Part shown: positions 1 through 8,488 of the stretch, piece after piece
Position numbering within the stretch: the stretch's first letter is position 1
Layout: each line of letters opens with the position of its first letter
Source: Clostridiales bacterium
GTDB lineage: Bacteria > Bacillota > Clostridia > Christensenellales > CAG-138
Length of the DNA: 61,207 nucleotides
Assembly: GCA_004557245.1 (NCBI GenBank)
Contig: SFEL01000012.1
Coordinates: 1 to 61,207, forward strand
Direction of reading: 5' to 3'
Notes under the pieces: generated by a model
What the model was told of the DNA's origin: nothing
Databases searched by the model: none
What the model saw: the letters and a program-made list of their open reading frames with translations, nothing else
Made by a program: the position numbers and the translations under genes

Positions 1-71
<71 letters not shown>

Positions 72-264
72 TCCTGATGTCACTTCCGTGACCTCATTTA
101 CTATCTTGAATTCTGGCCTTGATGATCTCTCATCTTCGACCCTGCGATATCGCTATCGCCCGGTCGCTTCTTCAAAAAAATCGCGTTTTCTTCGTCTCTT
201 GCACTATATAGTTTTCAAGGTGCGCTTGCCGCCGTGGCTTTTCGTCTCACGCGACAGCTTGTAT
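72..264 (-). other. rRNA operon leader
   Basis: This 190-base untranslated leader lies between the rRNA promoter and the 16S start. It contains TTGAAAACTATATAG (near 205-220, minus strand), which resembles the TTGAAAACTGAATA element common upstream of Firmicute 16S genes, and a short imperfect hairpin near 140-165. These parts probably belong to the precursor-processing stem. No protein gene is supported here. Confidence 0.6.
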
Positions 265-293
265 ATCTTAACAAACCTTTCCCCCTTTGTCAA
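265..293 (-). promoter_or_regulatory. rRNA operon promoter
   Basis: On the minus strand there is TTGACA (293-288), exactly 17 bases, then TAAGAT (270-265). A perfect -35 with optimal spacing directly upstream of the 16S leader is what a strong rRNA promoter should look like. Confidence 0.8.
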
Positions 294-326
294 CGCTTTT
301 TATAAAAAAAGTTTAAAGAATTTTTT

Positions 327-360
327 AAAGCCCGATAAAGCACAGGCTTTATCGGGCTTT
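327..360 (-). terminator. Stem-loop terminator after phosphoglucomutase gene
   Basis: A perfect 14-bp stem (327-340 with 347-360) with a 6-base loop lies 36 bases past the stop of the phosphoglucomutase gene. The T-tract is short on both strands, so this could be a weak or bidirectional terminator. It also separates that gene from the rRNA promoter, which is transcribed in the same direction. Confidence 0.6.
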
Positions 361-396
361 TATGGATATAAGAAGTTCGTAACAGGCTATACTGTT

Positions 397-2127
397 TTAC
401 TTCAGCAGCTCGGATATCATTCCGTCCGCCGCTGTCATCAGCCGGCTAAGCTCCGCCTTGAGCTCGGCCTCGCTGCTGCCTTTGGCGCCAATGTACAGCT
501 TCAGCTTGGGCTCTGTGCCGGAGGGGCGCACGCAGAGCCAGCCGTCCCCTTCGGTGAAATAGCGCAGTACATTGGACTTTGGCAATGGGCACTTCTCCTC
601 CCGGCCATCGGGATATGTTATAGTTCCGGTCTGTATGTCCTCGGACTTCACTACCCTTACCCCGCCGAACTGGGCTATTTTATCCGCCCTGAGCGCCCGC
701 ATCGCGCCCGCGATCTTTTCAAGGCCCTCCTTGCCCTTTAGGGTATAGGACTTCACCGCCTCGCCGTAAAAGCCGTATTTCGCGTACATCTCCTGAAGCA
801 CATCATACAGGTTCCTGCCCTGAAGCTCGTACACCGTCGCAGCCTCCGCAAGCAGCATGGCCGCGCATATTGCGTCCTTATCCCGCGAGAAGCAGCCGGA
901 AAGGAAGCCGTAGCTCTCCTCAAAGCCGAAAAGGAAGGTATGCTCCTTTGTTTCGAGGCTCTCTGCTATCTGCTCTGATATGAACCTGAAGCCCGTAAGC
1001 ACCTCCCGAAGCTCAACGCCGTAATAAGCGCATATCGCGTCCGCCATGCGGGTGCTGACAATCGACCGCACCACGAGGCCGTTTCCGGGCAGAGTCCTAT
1101 GTTCATTGCGGGTAGAAAGTATATAATGTATCAGTATGCTGCCTATCTGGTTGCCTGTAAGCACCTGGAACCTGCCGTCCCGCCCGCGCACGGCAACGCC
1201 CAGCCTGTCGGAATCCGGGTCGGTGGCGAGTATGAGGTCCGCCCCCGTCTTATTAGCCAGGTCAAAGGCCAGCGTGAAGGCGTTGGGATCCTCGGGATTG
1301 GGGGCCTTCACCGTCGGGAAGCTGCCGTCCGGCTCCTCCTGCTCCTTTACCACCGATATATTTTTAATGCCGATGCGCCTGAGTATCTCCCGCACCGGCA
1401 CGTTGCCGGAGCCGTGGAGGGGTGTGTAGACTATCCTCGTATCGGCGCCGTTCCACTCCGTCAGCTCCGGGTTGAGGCACAGCGACATGGTATCCGTATA
1501 GTAGGCCTCGTCCACCTCTTCCCCTATCATATTGAGAAGGCCGCTTTCCAGCGCCGCCCCTTCCTCCATGGGCTTTACCTTAAAGTAATCCGCCTTGCGG
1601 ATATATCCCAATATCTCCGAGGCCTGCTCCGGGCCGGCCTGTCCGCCGTGCTGCCAGTATACCTTGTAGCCGTTGTACTCCGGGGGGTTGTGGCTGGCGG
1701 TTATTACTACGCCCGCCATGCAGTTAAGGTGCAGCACCGTAAAGGAAAGCTGGGGCACGGAGTGCAGCGTTCTGTAGAGATATGCCTTTATGCCGTTTTT
1801 GGCAAGTACCAGCGCCGTCTCCTTTGCAAATACATCGGACATATGCCTTGAATCGTAGGCTATGGCCACCCCCCTCTCCGGCCCGCCGGGGAAAGTCTTC
1901 AGGTAATCCGCCAGACCCTGTGTGGCACGCCTTACCACATATATATTCATGCGGTTAGTACCGGCGCCTATCACGCCCCTAAGGCCCGCCGTGCCAAATT
2001 CCAGTTCCGTGTAAAACCTCTCCTCCTGCTCCCCGGGGGCGTCCGCTATTGCCTCAAGCTCAGCACGGAGCTTTGGGTCGAGGCTCTTTTCTTCGAGCCA
2101 GAGCTTATAATTCTCTCTGTAATCCAT
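397..2127 (-). CDS. pgcA: Alpha-phosphoglucomutase / phosphomannomutase
   Basis: A 576-residue cytoplasmic enzyme that interconverts hexose-1-phosphate and hexose-6-phosphate, feeding cell-envelope sugar nucleotides. All four alpha-D-phosphohexomutase signatures are visible: the catalytic serine loop TASHNP (about residues 143-148, Ser145), the metal loop ATDPDSDR, the sugar loop GFEESYG and the C-terminal phosphate loop RPSGTEPKLKLY. Length matches the PgcA/Pgm2-like subfamily (about 575-580). The start at 2127 (MDYRENYKLW) follows a GGAATAGG-like ribosome site. A longer open frame upstream overlaps radC and lacks family similarity. The gene starts 5 bases after the radC stop, so the two are probably one transcript. 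Confidence 0.93.
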   Translation of the reverse strand: MDYRENYKLWLEEKSLDPKLRAELEAIADAPGEQEERFYTELEFGTAGLRGVIGAGTNRMNIYVVRRATQGLADYLKTFPGGPERGVAIAYDSRHMSDVFAKETALVLAKNGIKAYLYRTLHSVPQLSFTVLHLNCMAGVVITASHNPPEYNGYKVYWQHGGQAGPEQASEILGYIRKADYFKVKPMEEGAALESGLLNMIGEEVDEAYYTDTMSLCLNPELTEWNGADTRIVYTPLHGSGNVPVREILRRIGIKNISVVKEQEEPDGSFPTVKAPNPEDPNAFTLAFDLANKTGADLILATDPDSDRLGVAVRGRDGRFQVLTGNQIGSILIHYILSTRNEHRTLPGNGLVVRSIVSTRMADAICAYYGVELREVLTGFRFISEQIAESLETKEHTFLFGFEESYGFLSGCFSRDKDAICAAMLLAEAATVYELQGRNLYDVLQEMYAKYGFYGEAVKSYTLKGKEGLEKIAGAMRALRADKIAQFGGVRVVKSEDIQTGTITYPDGREEKCPLPKSNVLRYFTEGDGWLCVRPSGTEPKLKLYIGAKGSSEAELKAELSRLMTAADGMISELLK

Positions 2128-2132
2128 AAAAC

Positions 2133-2864
2133 CTATTCCTTTCCTTCCGCCGCCCGGGCGGTAGATTCTTCTGCCTTTACGTTTAGGCCGGATTCGCGGA
2201 ACATACTGAAGGCGTTGTCTCCGCCCACTATCACATGGTCGCTGAAGCCTATGCCTATGGCGGAGACGGCGTTTATTATCTTTGCCGTAGTCTCGCGGTC
2301 GTCCACCGAAGGGCGCAGATCCCCCGAAGGGTGGTTGTGGCATATTATGATGTTCTGTGCTCCGTACCTTACGGCACATTCCACCACGGCCCTCGGGTAT
2401 ATTGTCACTTCGCCCGGAGTGCCTGTACCGATAAGCTGAGTATGCAGTATCCTGTAGTTTTTATCGAGGCACACCATATACATGCTTTCGTTGGTATCGT
2501 TGAACGGCAGGCTTTTGCAGTAGCGCATGGCGGCATCCGGCGTGTTGAGCCTTTTCTTTTGGGCCGCCATTCCCTTGGCCTTTGCCCGCCTGCCCATAGC
2601 CCCTACCAGCGACAGCAGCACGGCGGCGCTTTCGCCTATGCCCTCCACGGCCATAAGCTCTTTCGGGCCGGCGTTGAGCACCTCCCAAAGCGATCCAAAT
2701 GCGCTCTTATCCAGCAGTCTGTGGGCGATGGGGTTGGTATCCCGCCGTGGAATGGCGTACGTAAGCAAAAGCTCCAGCAGCTGATGCTCGTGCATGCCGT
2801 CCGGGCCGTTTTCTATGTAACTTTGCCTCAGCCTTTCCCGGTGGCCTTTGTGCAGGTTTTCCAT
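2133..2864 (-). CDS. radC: RadC/JAMM-domain protein
   Basis: A 243-residue protein with an N-terminal helix-hairpin-helix-like region (about 1-85, GIGESAA) and a C-terminal JAB1/MPN metalloprotease-like fold. The metal motif HNHPSG with downstream acidic residues (HNHPSGDLRPSVDD, from about residue 176) is intact. RadC was once linked to DNA repair, but the biochemical role is unsettled. Family length is about 220-245, so it is complete. It lies immediately upstream of the phosphoglucomutase gene. Confidence 0.95.
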   Translation of the reverse strand: MENLHKGHRERLRQSYIENGPDGMHEHQLLELLLTYAIPRRDTNPIAHRLLDKSAFGSLWEVLNAGPKELMAVEGIGESAAVLLSLVGAMGRRAKAKGMAAQKKRLNTPDAAMRYCKSLPFNDTNESMYMVCLDKNYRILHTQLIGTGTPGEVTIYPRAVVECAVRYGAQNIIICHNHPSGDLRPSVDDRETTAKIINAVSAIGIGFSDHVIVGGDNAFSMFRESGLNVKAEESTARAAEGKE

Positions 2865-3109
2865 TGCCGTACTCCTTCTCTTTTCTCCCTTATTTATTAT
2901 AGAGTAAAGCGCAGCTTTTGCCTAACTATTTTTTAGTTTTTCATCCAAATAAAAATATATTATTCTGGGGCTTGAATAAGCTGTCGAAACAGGTCATAAT
3001 ACCTTTAAGCAAAATCTCAAAAAAGCTTATTTCGATAATGTGCGACCGTAATAATACGGCCGTAATTATATATTTTTATATTTTTTTATGCGGAGGATAG
3101 GTAAAAGGG

Positions 3110-3697
3110 ATGGATATTCTCAAGGAACGAATACGCAGGGAAGGCAAGGTGCTGCCCGGAAACATCATCAAGGTGGACGGCTTTTTGAACCACCGGGTGG
3201 ATACAAAGCTCATGGCTGCCATGGCGGAGGAATTTGAAAAGCATTTCGACGTATCAAAGGCCACTGTGGTGTTGACAGCGGAAGCGAGCGGCATTGCCCT
3301 TGCCACCATGTGCGCCTATCGCTACGGGCTGCCCCTTATCTACGCAAAAAAGGCCAAAAGCGACAACATCGAGGGCGGCATAATAAAAAGCGACATTTAC
3401 TCCTATACATACAAAAAAAAGGTCACTCTTATGGTTTCTGCCGAGTGGCTCAAGCCCACAGACAAGGTGCTGATAATCGACGATTTTCTCGCCAACGGCG
3501 AAGCCCTCCGCGGCCTGTGCGAAATAGTCAACAGCGCCGGTGCCGAGCTGGTAGGCATGGGCGTAGCAGTCGAAAAGGGCTTCCAGCCCGGCGGCAAGAA
3601 GCTGCGCGATGCCGGAATTCCCCTTTACTCCCTTGCCGTAATCGAAAAGGCCGGCGAAGACGGCATCATATTCAGAGACGAACAGGAAGAAAAGTAA
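3110..3697 (+). CDS. xpt: Xanthine phosphoribosyltransferase
   Basis: A 195-residue purine-salvage enzyme that makes XMP from xanthine and PRPP in the cytoplasm. The PRPP-binding loop is clear (VLIIDDFLANG, residues 120-130). The N-terminal pattern VLPGNIIKVDGFLNHRVD is typical of Xpt, and the length matches the family (about 190-195). A GGAGG at 3092-3096 and AAAGGG just before the ATG support this start. Upstream, TTGAAT (2972-2977) and CATAAT (2995-3000) with 17-base spacing are a plausible promoter. The roughly 100-base leader contains a small hairpin (CCGTA-ATAA-TACGG) followed by a T-rich run. I looked for the conserved purine-riboswitch core and did not find it. Confidence 0.93.
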   Translation: MDILKERIRREGKVLPGNIIKVDGFLNHRVDTKLMAAMAEEFEKHFDVSKATVVLTAEASGIALATMCAYRYGLPLIYAKKAKSDNIEGGIIKSDIYSYTYKKKVTLMVSAEWLKPTDKVLIIDDFLANGEALRGLCEIVNSAGAELVGMGVAVEKGFQPGGKKLRDAGIPLYSLAVIEKAGEDGIIFRDEQEEK

Positions 3698-3705
3698 ATA
3701 ACAGC

Positions 3706-3740
3706 ACAAAATGAACGGCAGCGCCGTTCATTTTGTTTTG
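3706..3740 (+). terminator. Terminator after xpt
   Basis: A perfect 14-bp stem (3706-3719 with 3723-3736) with a 3-base loop is followed by a T-rich stretch, 9 bases past the xpt stop. It can also work for the converging NlpC/P60 gene. Confidence 0.85.
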
Positions 3741-3768
3741 TATTGTCTTTTTCACAAATGGTATTTCC

Positions 3769-5004
3769 TTACCACGGCCTCCTGCCGCAGTAGAAATGCT
3801 TCTTCCAGTATGTGGTCTTGTACTCCCGGCGCACTACCTTGCCGTTGGAGCTGGAGGCGTCTATCATCATGCTGGAGGATATCACTATGCCTATGTGGCC
3901 TATCTTGGAGTAATTGTCGCTGTAGAAGCAGATGAGATCGCCCTTTTTGAGCTTGTTTATATCTTTTATCTTCTCCCAGTCGTCAACCTGCGAATAGCCT
4001 GCGGCGGTAAGCCTTCGTCTGTTGCTGCCCGCCTGCTTTAGGCAATAGTATACCAGTCCGCTGCAATCAAAGCTGTTGGGGCCGGTGTTGCCCAGTATGT
4101 ACTTGCACCCCAGCTTGCTCTTTGCCACCTCTATCATCTTGGTTATGTTAGCCTTGGTCTTTTTCTGCGCCGCCTTCTTGGGGCTCTCCTTGGCCTTGGG
4201 GGAATAAAGCATCTCATAGGTCTTTTCCCCCGCCAGGCCGTCTGCGCTGAGTCCGTTCCTGCTCTGGAAGTCCTTCATGGCGGCCTTTGTCTCGTCGCCG
4301 TAGTAGCCGGTAGTCTTGCTCATGTATCCCATATCCACCAGCTGCTTCTGCATCTGGGATACGTCCTCGCCCTCCATGCCTTCCTTTACGCAATACTTAG
4401 GCGCGCTGTCGTTCATAAGTATGGAGAGCGTCTGTTCTCCCGCCCAGCCGTCCTGATCAAGCTTTATGCCAATGGCCTCGGTGAAGTTCACCTGCCGTTG
4501 GAACAGCTCCACGCCATGCTCTGTGGCGGGGCCGAAAAAGTCCGTCGCGGTATCCGAATCCATATAGCCCAGCTCCATCAGCCGCTCCTGAAGCGGTATC
4601 ACCCGCTCGCTGGTTATGCCCCTGTGCAGTATGGGCTCAGGCGTGGGCGACGGCTCAGGCGTGGGAGATGGGGTGGGGGTAGGCTCCACGTGCAGTATGC
4701 TGGTTATGCCGTTTTCAGCCTCCTCCATAACGTAGGCCATCTTTGCCTTGTCCTGGCTGGAACAGCCGCGTACCGCCAACACCGAGCCTATGGTAGCTCC
4801 CGCGAGAACCAGCGCCGTGCCGCTCACAGCCATTGCCTTTACCCTTGGCCCAGATGCAAGCAGCCTGTCCCACAGGGTCGGCCCCTTGGGTCTTTTATTG
4901 GGCGTTATCAGCTTTCTGGCGTTGCCTTTGCCATTCATTATTTTTGTTTTGCTATGCCTGACCCGCCTGAATTTTTTCTGTATTCGCCGTATAATATCTG
5001 ACAT
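3769..5004 (-). CDS. Membrane-anchored NlpC/P60 peptidoglycan hydrolase with two PG-binding domains
   Basis: A 411-residue cell-wall enzyme. In order: a basic cytoplasmic N-terminus with the motif SDIIRRIQKKFRRV; one membrane segment (about 56-78); a Pro/Thr/Ser/Glu-rich linker (about 107-124); two peptidoglycan-binding-1 repeats (about 130-198 and 207-268); a basic linker; and an NlpC/P60 endopeptidase domain (about 288-411). The catalytic cysteine is in FDCSGLVYY (Cys314) and the histidine in IGHIGIVI (His370). It probably cuts stem peptides between D-Glu and the diamino acid. The cytoplasmic N-terminal motif recurs in the protein at 25087-25962. It is a single-gene unit facing xpt. Confidence 0.9.
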   Translation of the reverse strand: MSDIIRRIQKKFRRVRHSKTKIMNGKGNARKLITPNKRPKGPTLWDRLLASGPRVKAMAVSGTALVLAGATIGSVLAVRGCSSQDKAKMAYVMEEAENGITSILHVEPTPTPSPTPEPSPTPEPILHRGITSERVIPLQERLMELGYMDSDTATDFFGPATEHGVELFQRQVNFTEAIGIKLDQDGWAGEQTLSILMNDSAPKYCVKEGMEGEDVSQMQKQLVDMGYMSKTTGYYGDETKAAMKDFQSRNGLSADGLAGEKTYEMLYSPKAKESPKKAAQKKTKANITKMIEVAKSKLGCKYILGNTGPNSFDCSGLVYYCLKQAGSNRRRLTAAGYSQVDDWEKIKDINKLKKGDLICFYSDNYSKIGHIGIVISSSMMIDASSSNGKVVRREYKTTYWKKHFYCGRRPW

Positions 5005-5258
5005 TGCGTCTCCTCAATCGCTTTATATAGGTTTTATTTTAAATGCTCCGGCCCGTCTTTTCAACGGAAAGGCCTGCTTTGTCTGTATTTGTTTACAAAA
5101 TAAATGATATTTATACTTAAATTTAATTATAGTTATTCAGTTTATTAAAACTTCTGCTTATATGTATCTAACCAAACCGTATTTCACACCGCAAATGAGT
5201 TATGCTATTATAATAGTGCTTTTTACGCTAAAAAATAATTTTTCAGGAGGATTTACAT

Positions 5259-6437
5259 ATGGCAACCATTTCCCGCGGCATCAAGGCCCCCATTATTCGG
5301 GAGGGCGACGATATCGTATCCATCGTATACAACTGCGTGCTCAGCGCCTCGAAGGAGCAAGGCTTTACCCTCAGGGACCGTGACGTGGTAGCCGTGACCG
5401 AAGCCGTCGTTGCCCGCGCCGCAGGCAACTATGCCACAGTCGACGCCATCGCCGAGGACGTCCGCCGCAAGCTTGGCGGCAATACCATAGGCCTGGTATT
5501 CCCCATACTCAGCCGCAACAGGTTCGCCATTTGCCTCCGCGGCATCGCCCGGGGAGCCAGGAAGGTAGTGGTACAGCTGGGCTACCCCTCCGATGAGGTG
5601 GGCAACCATCTTGTGGATATCGACGCGCTGGACGACAGCGGAATAGACCCTTATAAGGACGTGCTGACCGTTGCGGAGTTCCGCAGGCACTTCGGAACCC
5701 CTCTCCACCCATTCACCGGCGTGGACTATATCAGCTATTATACTCAGCTTATCGAGGAAGAAGGCGCCGAGGCGGAAATAATACTTGCCAACCGTCCCGA
5801 GGCCATACTCTCCTATTCCGATAAGGTGCTCTGCTGCGATACCCACACCCGCTTCCGTACCCAACGCCGCATATTGGCTGCAGGCGCAGATGTGTGTCTC
5901 ACCCTCTGCGATATACTCAACTCCCCGGTGAACGGCAGCGGATACAACGAAAAATATGGCCTTCTCGGTTCCAACAAAGCCACTGAGGGCGTGGTAAAGC
6001 TCTTCCCCAACAACGCTCAGGAGGTTGCTGAAGCCATCAGCGCACGCCTTTGCGCAGCCACCGGCAATAAGATCGAGGCTATGGTATACGGAGACGGTGC
6101 CTTCAAGGATCCCGTCGGCAAGATATGGGAGCTGGCCGATCCCGTGGTATCCCCCGGCTTCACCGATGGTCTCAACGGCCTGCCCAACGAGCTGAAGCTC
6201 AAGTACCTTGCTGATAACGACTTCGCGGATCTCAAGGGCGAGGAGCTCCGCTCTGCAATAGAAAACGCCATACGCAAAAAGGACGCCGACCTGAAGGGCA
6301 GCATGGCCACCCAGGGTACCACCCCACGCAGGCTTACCGACCTCCTGGGCTCCCTGTGCGACCTGACCTCCGGCTCCGGCGACAAGGGCACACCCATAGT
6401 TCTGGTACAGGGCTACTTTGAGAACTACGCCGACTAA
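5259..6437 (+). CDS. Coenzyme F420-0:L-glutamate ligase-like protein
   Basis: A 392-residue protein resembling the CofE/FbiB ligase family (COG1478), which adds glutamate to F420-0. Family-like features are an N-terminal strand-rich region (GDDIVSIV, RDVVAVTEAVVARA), a central DPYKD..TVAEFRR..GTPLHPFTGVDY region, and MVYGDGAFKDPVGKIWELADPVV near residue 285. No other F420 biosynthesis gene is visible nearby. In gut Firmicutes such genes are widespread without a known F420 pathway, so the true substrate is unclear. The start is fixed by AGGAGG 7-12 bases upstream of the ATG. A TATAAT at 5209-5214 may be its -10 box, but no good -35 is present. Confidence 0.75.
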   Translation: MATISRGIKAPIIREGDDIVSIVYNCVLSASKEQGFTLRDRDVVAVTEAVVARAAGNYATVDAIAEDVRRKLGGNTIGLVFPILSRNRFAICLRGIARGARKVVVQLGYPSDEVGNHLVDIDALDDSGIDPYKDVLTVAEFRRHFGTPLHPFTGVDYISYYTQLIEEEGAEAEIILANRPEAILSYSDKVLCCDTHTRFRTQRRILAAGADVCLTLCDILNSPVNGSGYNEKYGLLGSNKATEGVVKLFPNNAQEVAEAISARLCAATGNKIEAMVYGDGAFKDPVGKIWELADPVVSPGFTDGLNGLPNELKLKYLADNDFADLKGEELRSAIENAIRKKDADLKGSMATQGTTPRRLTDLLGSLCDLTSGSGDKGTPIVLVQGYFENYAD

Positions 6438-6443
6438 TCGCAA

Positions 6444-6480
6444 AAATAAAAAGGAACGGCATCCGCCGCTCCTTTTATTT
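6444..6480 (+). terminator. Bidirectional terminator
   Basis: AAAAGGAACGGC pairs with GCCGCTCCTTTT (one mismatch), flanked by A-tract and T-tract. It sits between the stops of the convergent CofE-like and permease genes and can serve both. Confidence 0.85.
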
Positions 6481-7778
6481 TACTCATACCTCAGCGCGTT
6501 TATGGGATCCATCTTTGCCGCCTTGTTGGCGGGGTAGTAGCCAAAGAATACCCCTATGGTCATGGAGAAGCCCAGGGCGATAAGTATGCTCTCTATGCTG
6601 GCCTTGGCGGGGAAACCCAAGGCGTTGCTGGCGATGCTGCCCGCAGCTATGCCCAAGGCCACGCCTATTGCGCCGCCTATGAGGCATATTATCACCGCCT
6701 CGATTATGAATTGCAGCCGTATGCTGGTGTTGGTGGCGCCCAGAGCCTTGCAGGTGCCTATCTCACGGGTGCGCTCGGTTATGGATACCAGCATTATGTT
6801 CATAACGCCTATGCCGCCCACCAGCAGCGATATACCCGCTATTACGGATATGGAGGTCTGTATGGTGCCCAGCACCGAAGCAAACTGGGATACCATGCTC
6901 TCCATGCTGAAGGCGCTCACCTTGAAATCCCGGTTAGTGCGGTAATAGGCGTTGAGATAACGCTCCACCCGGCTTGCGAATGTGGTGGAATCCACCCCGG
7001 GGGCGGATATCACAGTAGCCATGGTGTAGCCGGAGGTGGAATGGGTGGCGGCCTGAGCCGTGCCTATGGGGATATACACGTTGGTGTTTATATCCTTTTC
7101 CGAGCCGAAATTCATCATATATACATTCTGCTCGTACTGGTATACGCCTACGATGGTATACTCGTAAAAGCTGTCCCCTACGGTGACTTCCAGCGTTTCC
7201 CCTATGGCGTTCTCGTTCTTGCCGCCGAAAAGGTTGTTAACCAGCTTATCCGAAACTACGGCTATCCTGCGATCCCCCCCGAGCTCATCGGCGGTGAGCA
7301 TGCGCCCGGACAGCACGGCGGGGGCGTTGGAGAGAAAGTAATCACTGTTTATGCCCATCACGGTAACGTTAGCGTAAAGCTTTCCCTTTTCCGCCTTGCC
7401 GGTTCCTACAGTTTCGCTCAGGGCTATTCCCAGCATTTCGCTGTCGTAGTTTTCCCTGAGGGAACTGAGCATATCGTCGGTAATGTAGTCCTTTTCCGTG
7501 GGGACCTTCTGGTTTTCCGCGGCCATGAACATCATGCCCTGCGCCGCCGCGTCCCCGTCTTCATCCTCGTCTGCCTTTTGCTGTATCATGACGGTGACGT
7601 TGCTCGCGCCAATGGACTGCATCGAATCGGTGAATTTATTGGTCACGGACTGGCCCAGCGTCATTATGGTAATGACGGCACATATGCCTATGATTATGCC
7701 CAGCATGGTAAGGAAGGTGCGCATCTTATTGCTGCGAAGGCCGTTGAGCGCCAGCATTATGTTTTCAATTATCAGCAA
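6480..7778 (-). CDS. MacB/FtsX-type ABC transporter permease
   Basis: A 432-residue permease with one N-terminal membrane helix (about 18-45), a large extracellular domain (about 50-290) and three C-terminal helices (about 300-425). This is the MacB-type FtsX topology, and the C-terminal signature GGIGVMNIMLVSITERTREIG is present. It is the last gene of the MarR-headed operon and overlaps the ATPase gene by 14 bases, which suggests translational coupling. With that ATPase and the adaptor it should form a tripartite-like efflux or lipid/peptide export system. Confidence 0.9.
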   Translation of the reverse strand: MLIIENIMLALNGLRSNKMRTFLTMLGIIIGICAVITIMTLGQSVTNKFTDSMQSIGASNVTVMIQQKADEDEDGDAAAQGMMFMAAENQKVPTEKDYITDDMLSSLRENYDSEMLGIALSETVGTGKAEKGKLYANVTVMGINSDYFLSNAPAVLSGRMLTADELGGDRRIAVVSDKLVNNLFGGKNENAIGETLEVTVGDSFYEYTIVGVYQYEQNVYMMNFGSEKDINTNVYIPIGTAQAATHSTSGYTMATVISAPGVDSTTFASRVERYLNAYYRTNRDFKVSAFSMESMVSQFASVLGTIQTSISVIAGISLLVGGIGVMNIMLVSITERTREIGTCKALGATNTSIRLQFIIEAVIICLIGGAIGVALGIAAGSIASNALGFPAKASIESILIALGFSMTIGVFFGYYPANKAAKMDPINALRYE

Positions 7779-8487
7779 GCGTACCCCTCCTTTCGCCTAT
7801 TATCTCCCCGTCCATCAGGGTGAATATGCGTCCCGTTTCCTCTGCAAGGCTGTCGGAATGGGTGATAAGCACTATCGTCATGCCCTGCTCGCGGTTGAGC
7901 TGATGGAATATGTCCATTATCAGCCTTCCCGTCTTGCTGTCCAGAGCGCCTGTGGGCTCATCGGCCAAAAGTATGGCCGGATGGTTGGCCATGGCGCGGG
8001 CTATGGCTACCCTCTGCTTCTGCCCGCCGGAAAGCTCGTCAGGATTGTGCTTCATGCGGTCCTCCATGCCTACCAGCTTCAAAAGCTCCTTTGCCCGCTC
8101 TGTGCGCTCGGCTCCCGGAACCTTTGCGTAAAGCATTGGCCGCTCCACGTTCTTGAGTGCGCTGGTGCGGGGGATAAGGTTATAGGTCTGGAACACGAAG
8201 CCTATCTTTTTGTTGCGTATATGTGAAAGCTCATTGTCGTCCGCCTGGTTTATATCCACGCCGTCCAGCAGATAGCTTCCCTCGCTTGCCCTGTCCAGCG
8301 CGCCTATTATGTTCATGAGGGTGGACTTGCCGGAGCCTGACGCTCCTACTATGGATACGAACTCCCCTTCGTAGACCTGCAGGTCTATGCCCTTGAGCAC
8401 CTCTATCTCGTTTTCGGTCCCCTCGAAGAAGCGCTTCTTTATGCCATTCAGATCAATTATAAGCCTGCGCTCTTTATTGTCCCTCAT
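7765..8487 (-). CDS. ABC transporter ATP-binding protein (MacB/LolD type)
   Basis: A 240-residue ATPase with Walker A GASGSGKSTL, signature LSGGQKQRVAIARA, and Walker B ILLADEPTGALD followed by the D-loop. This is the classic LolD/MacB-type ATPase that drives FtsX-family permeases. Its start is 1 base away from the adaptor stop (TGATATG) and it overlaps the permease by 14 bases. Confidence 0.95.
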   Translation of the reverse strand: MRDNKERRLIIDLNGIKKRFFEGTENEIEVLKGIDLQVYEGEFVSIVGASGSGKSTLMNIIGALDRASEGSYLLDGVDINQADDNELSHIRNKKIGFVFQTYNLIPRTSALKNVERPMLYAKVPGAERTERAKELLKLVGMEDRMKHNPDELSGGQKQRVAIARAMANHPAILLADEPTGALDSKTGRLIMDIFHQLNREQGMTIVLITHSDSLAEETGRIFTLMDGEIIGERRGTLADN

Positions 8488-8488
8488 A

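Noticed and set aside
2127..2379. N-terminal extension of the phosphoglucomutase frame
   Set aside because: The extra 84 residues overlap radC and are basic, low-similarity sequence; a good ribosome site precedes 2127.
3007..3109. Purine riboswitch in the xpt leader
   Set aside because: The conserved three-way-junction core sequences are not present; only a small hairpin and T-rich stretch are seen.
6556..7823. Long plus-strand frames opposite the ABC operon and many similar antisense frames
   Set aside because: They are shadows of GC-rich coding DNA, with biased composition, no domains and no ribosome sites.
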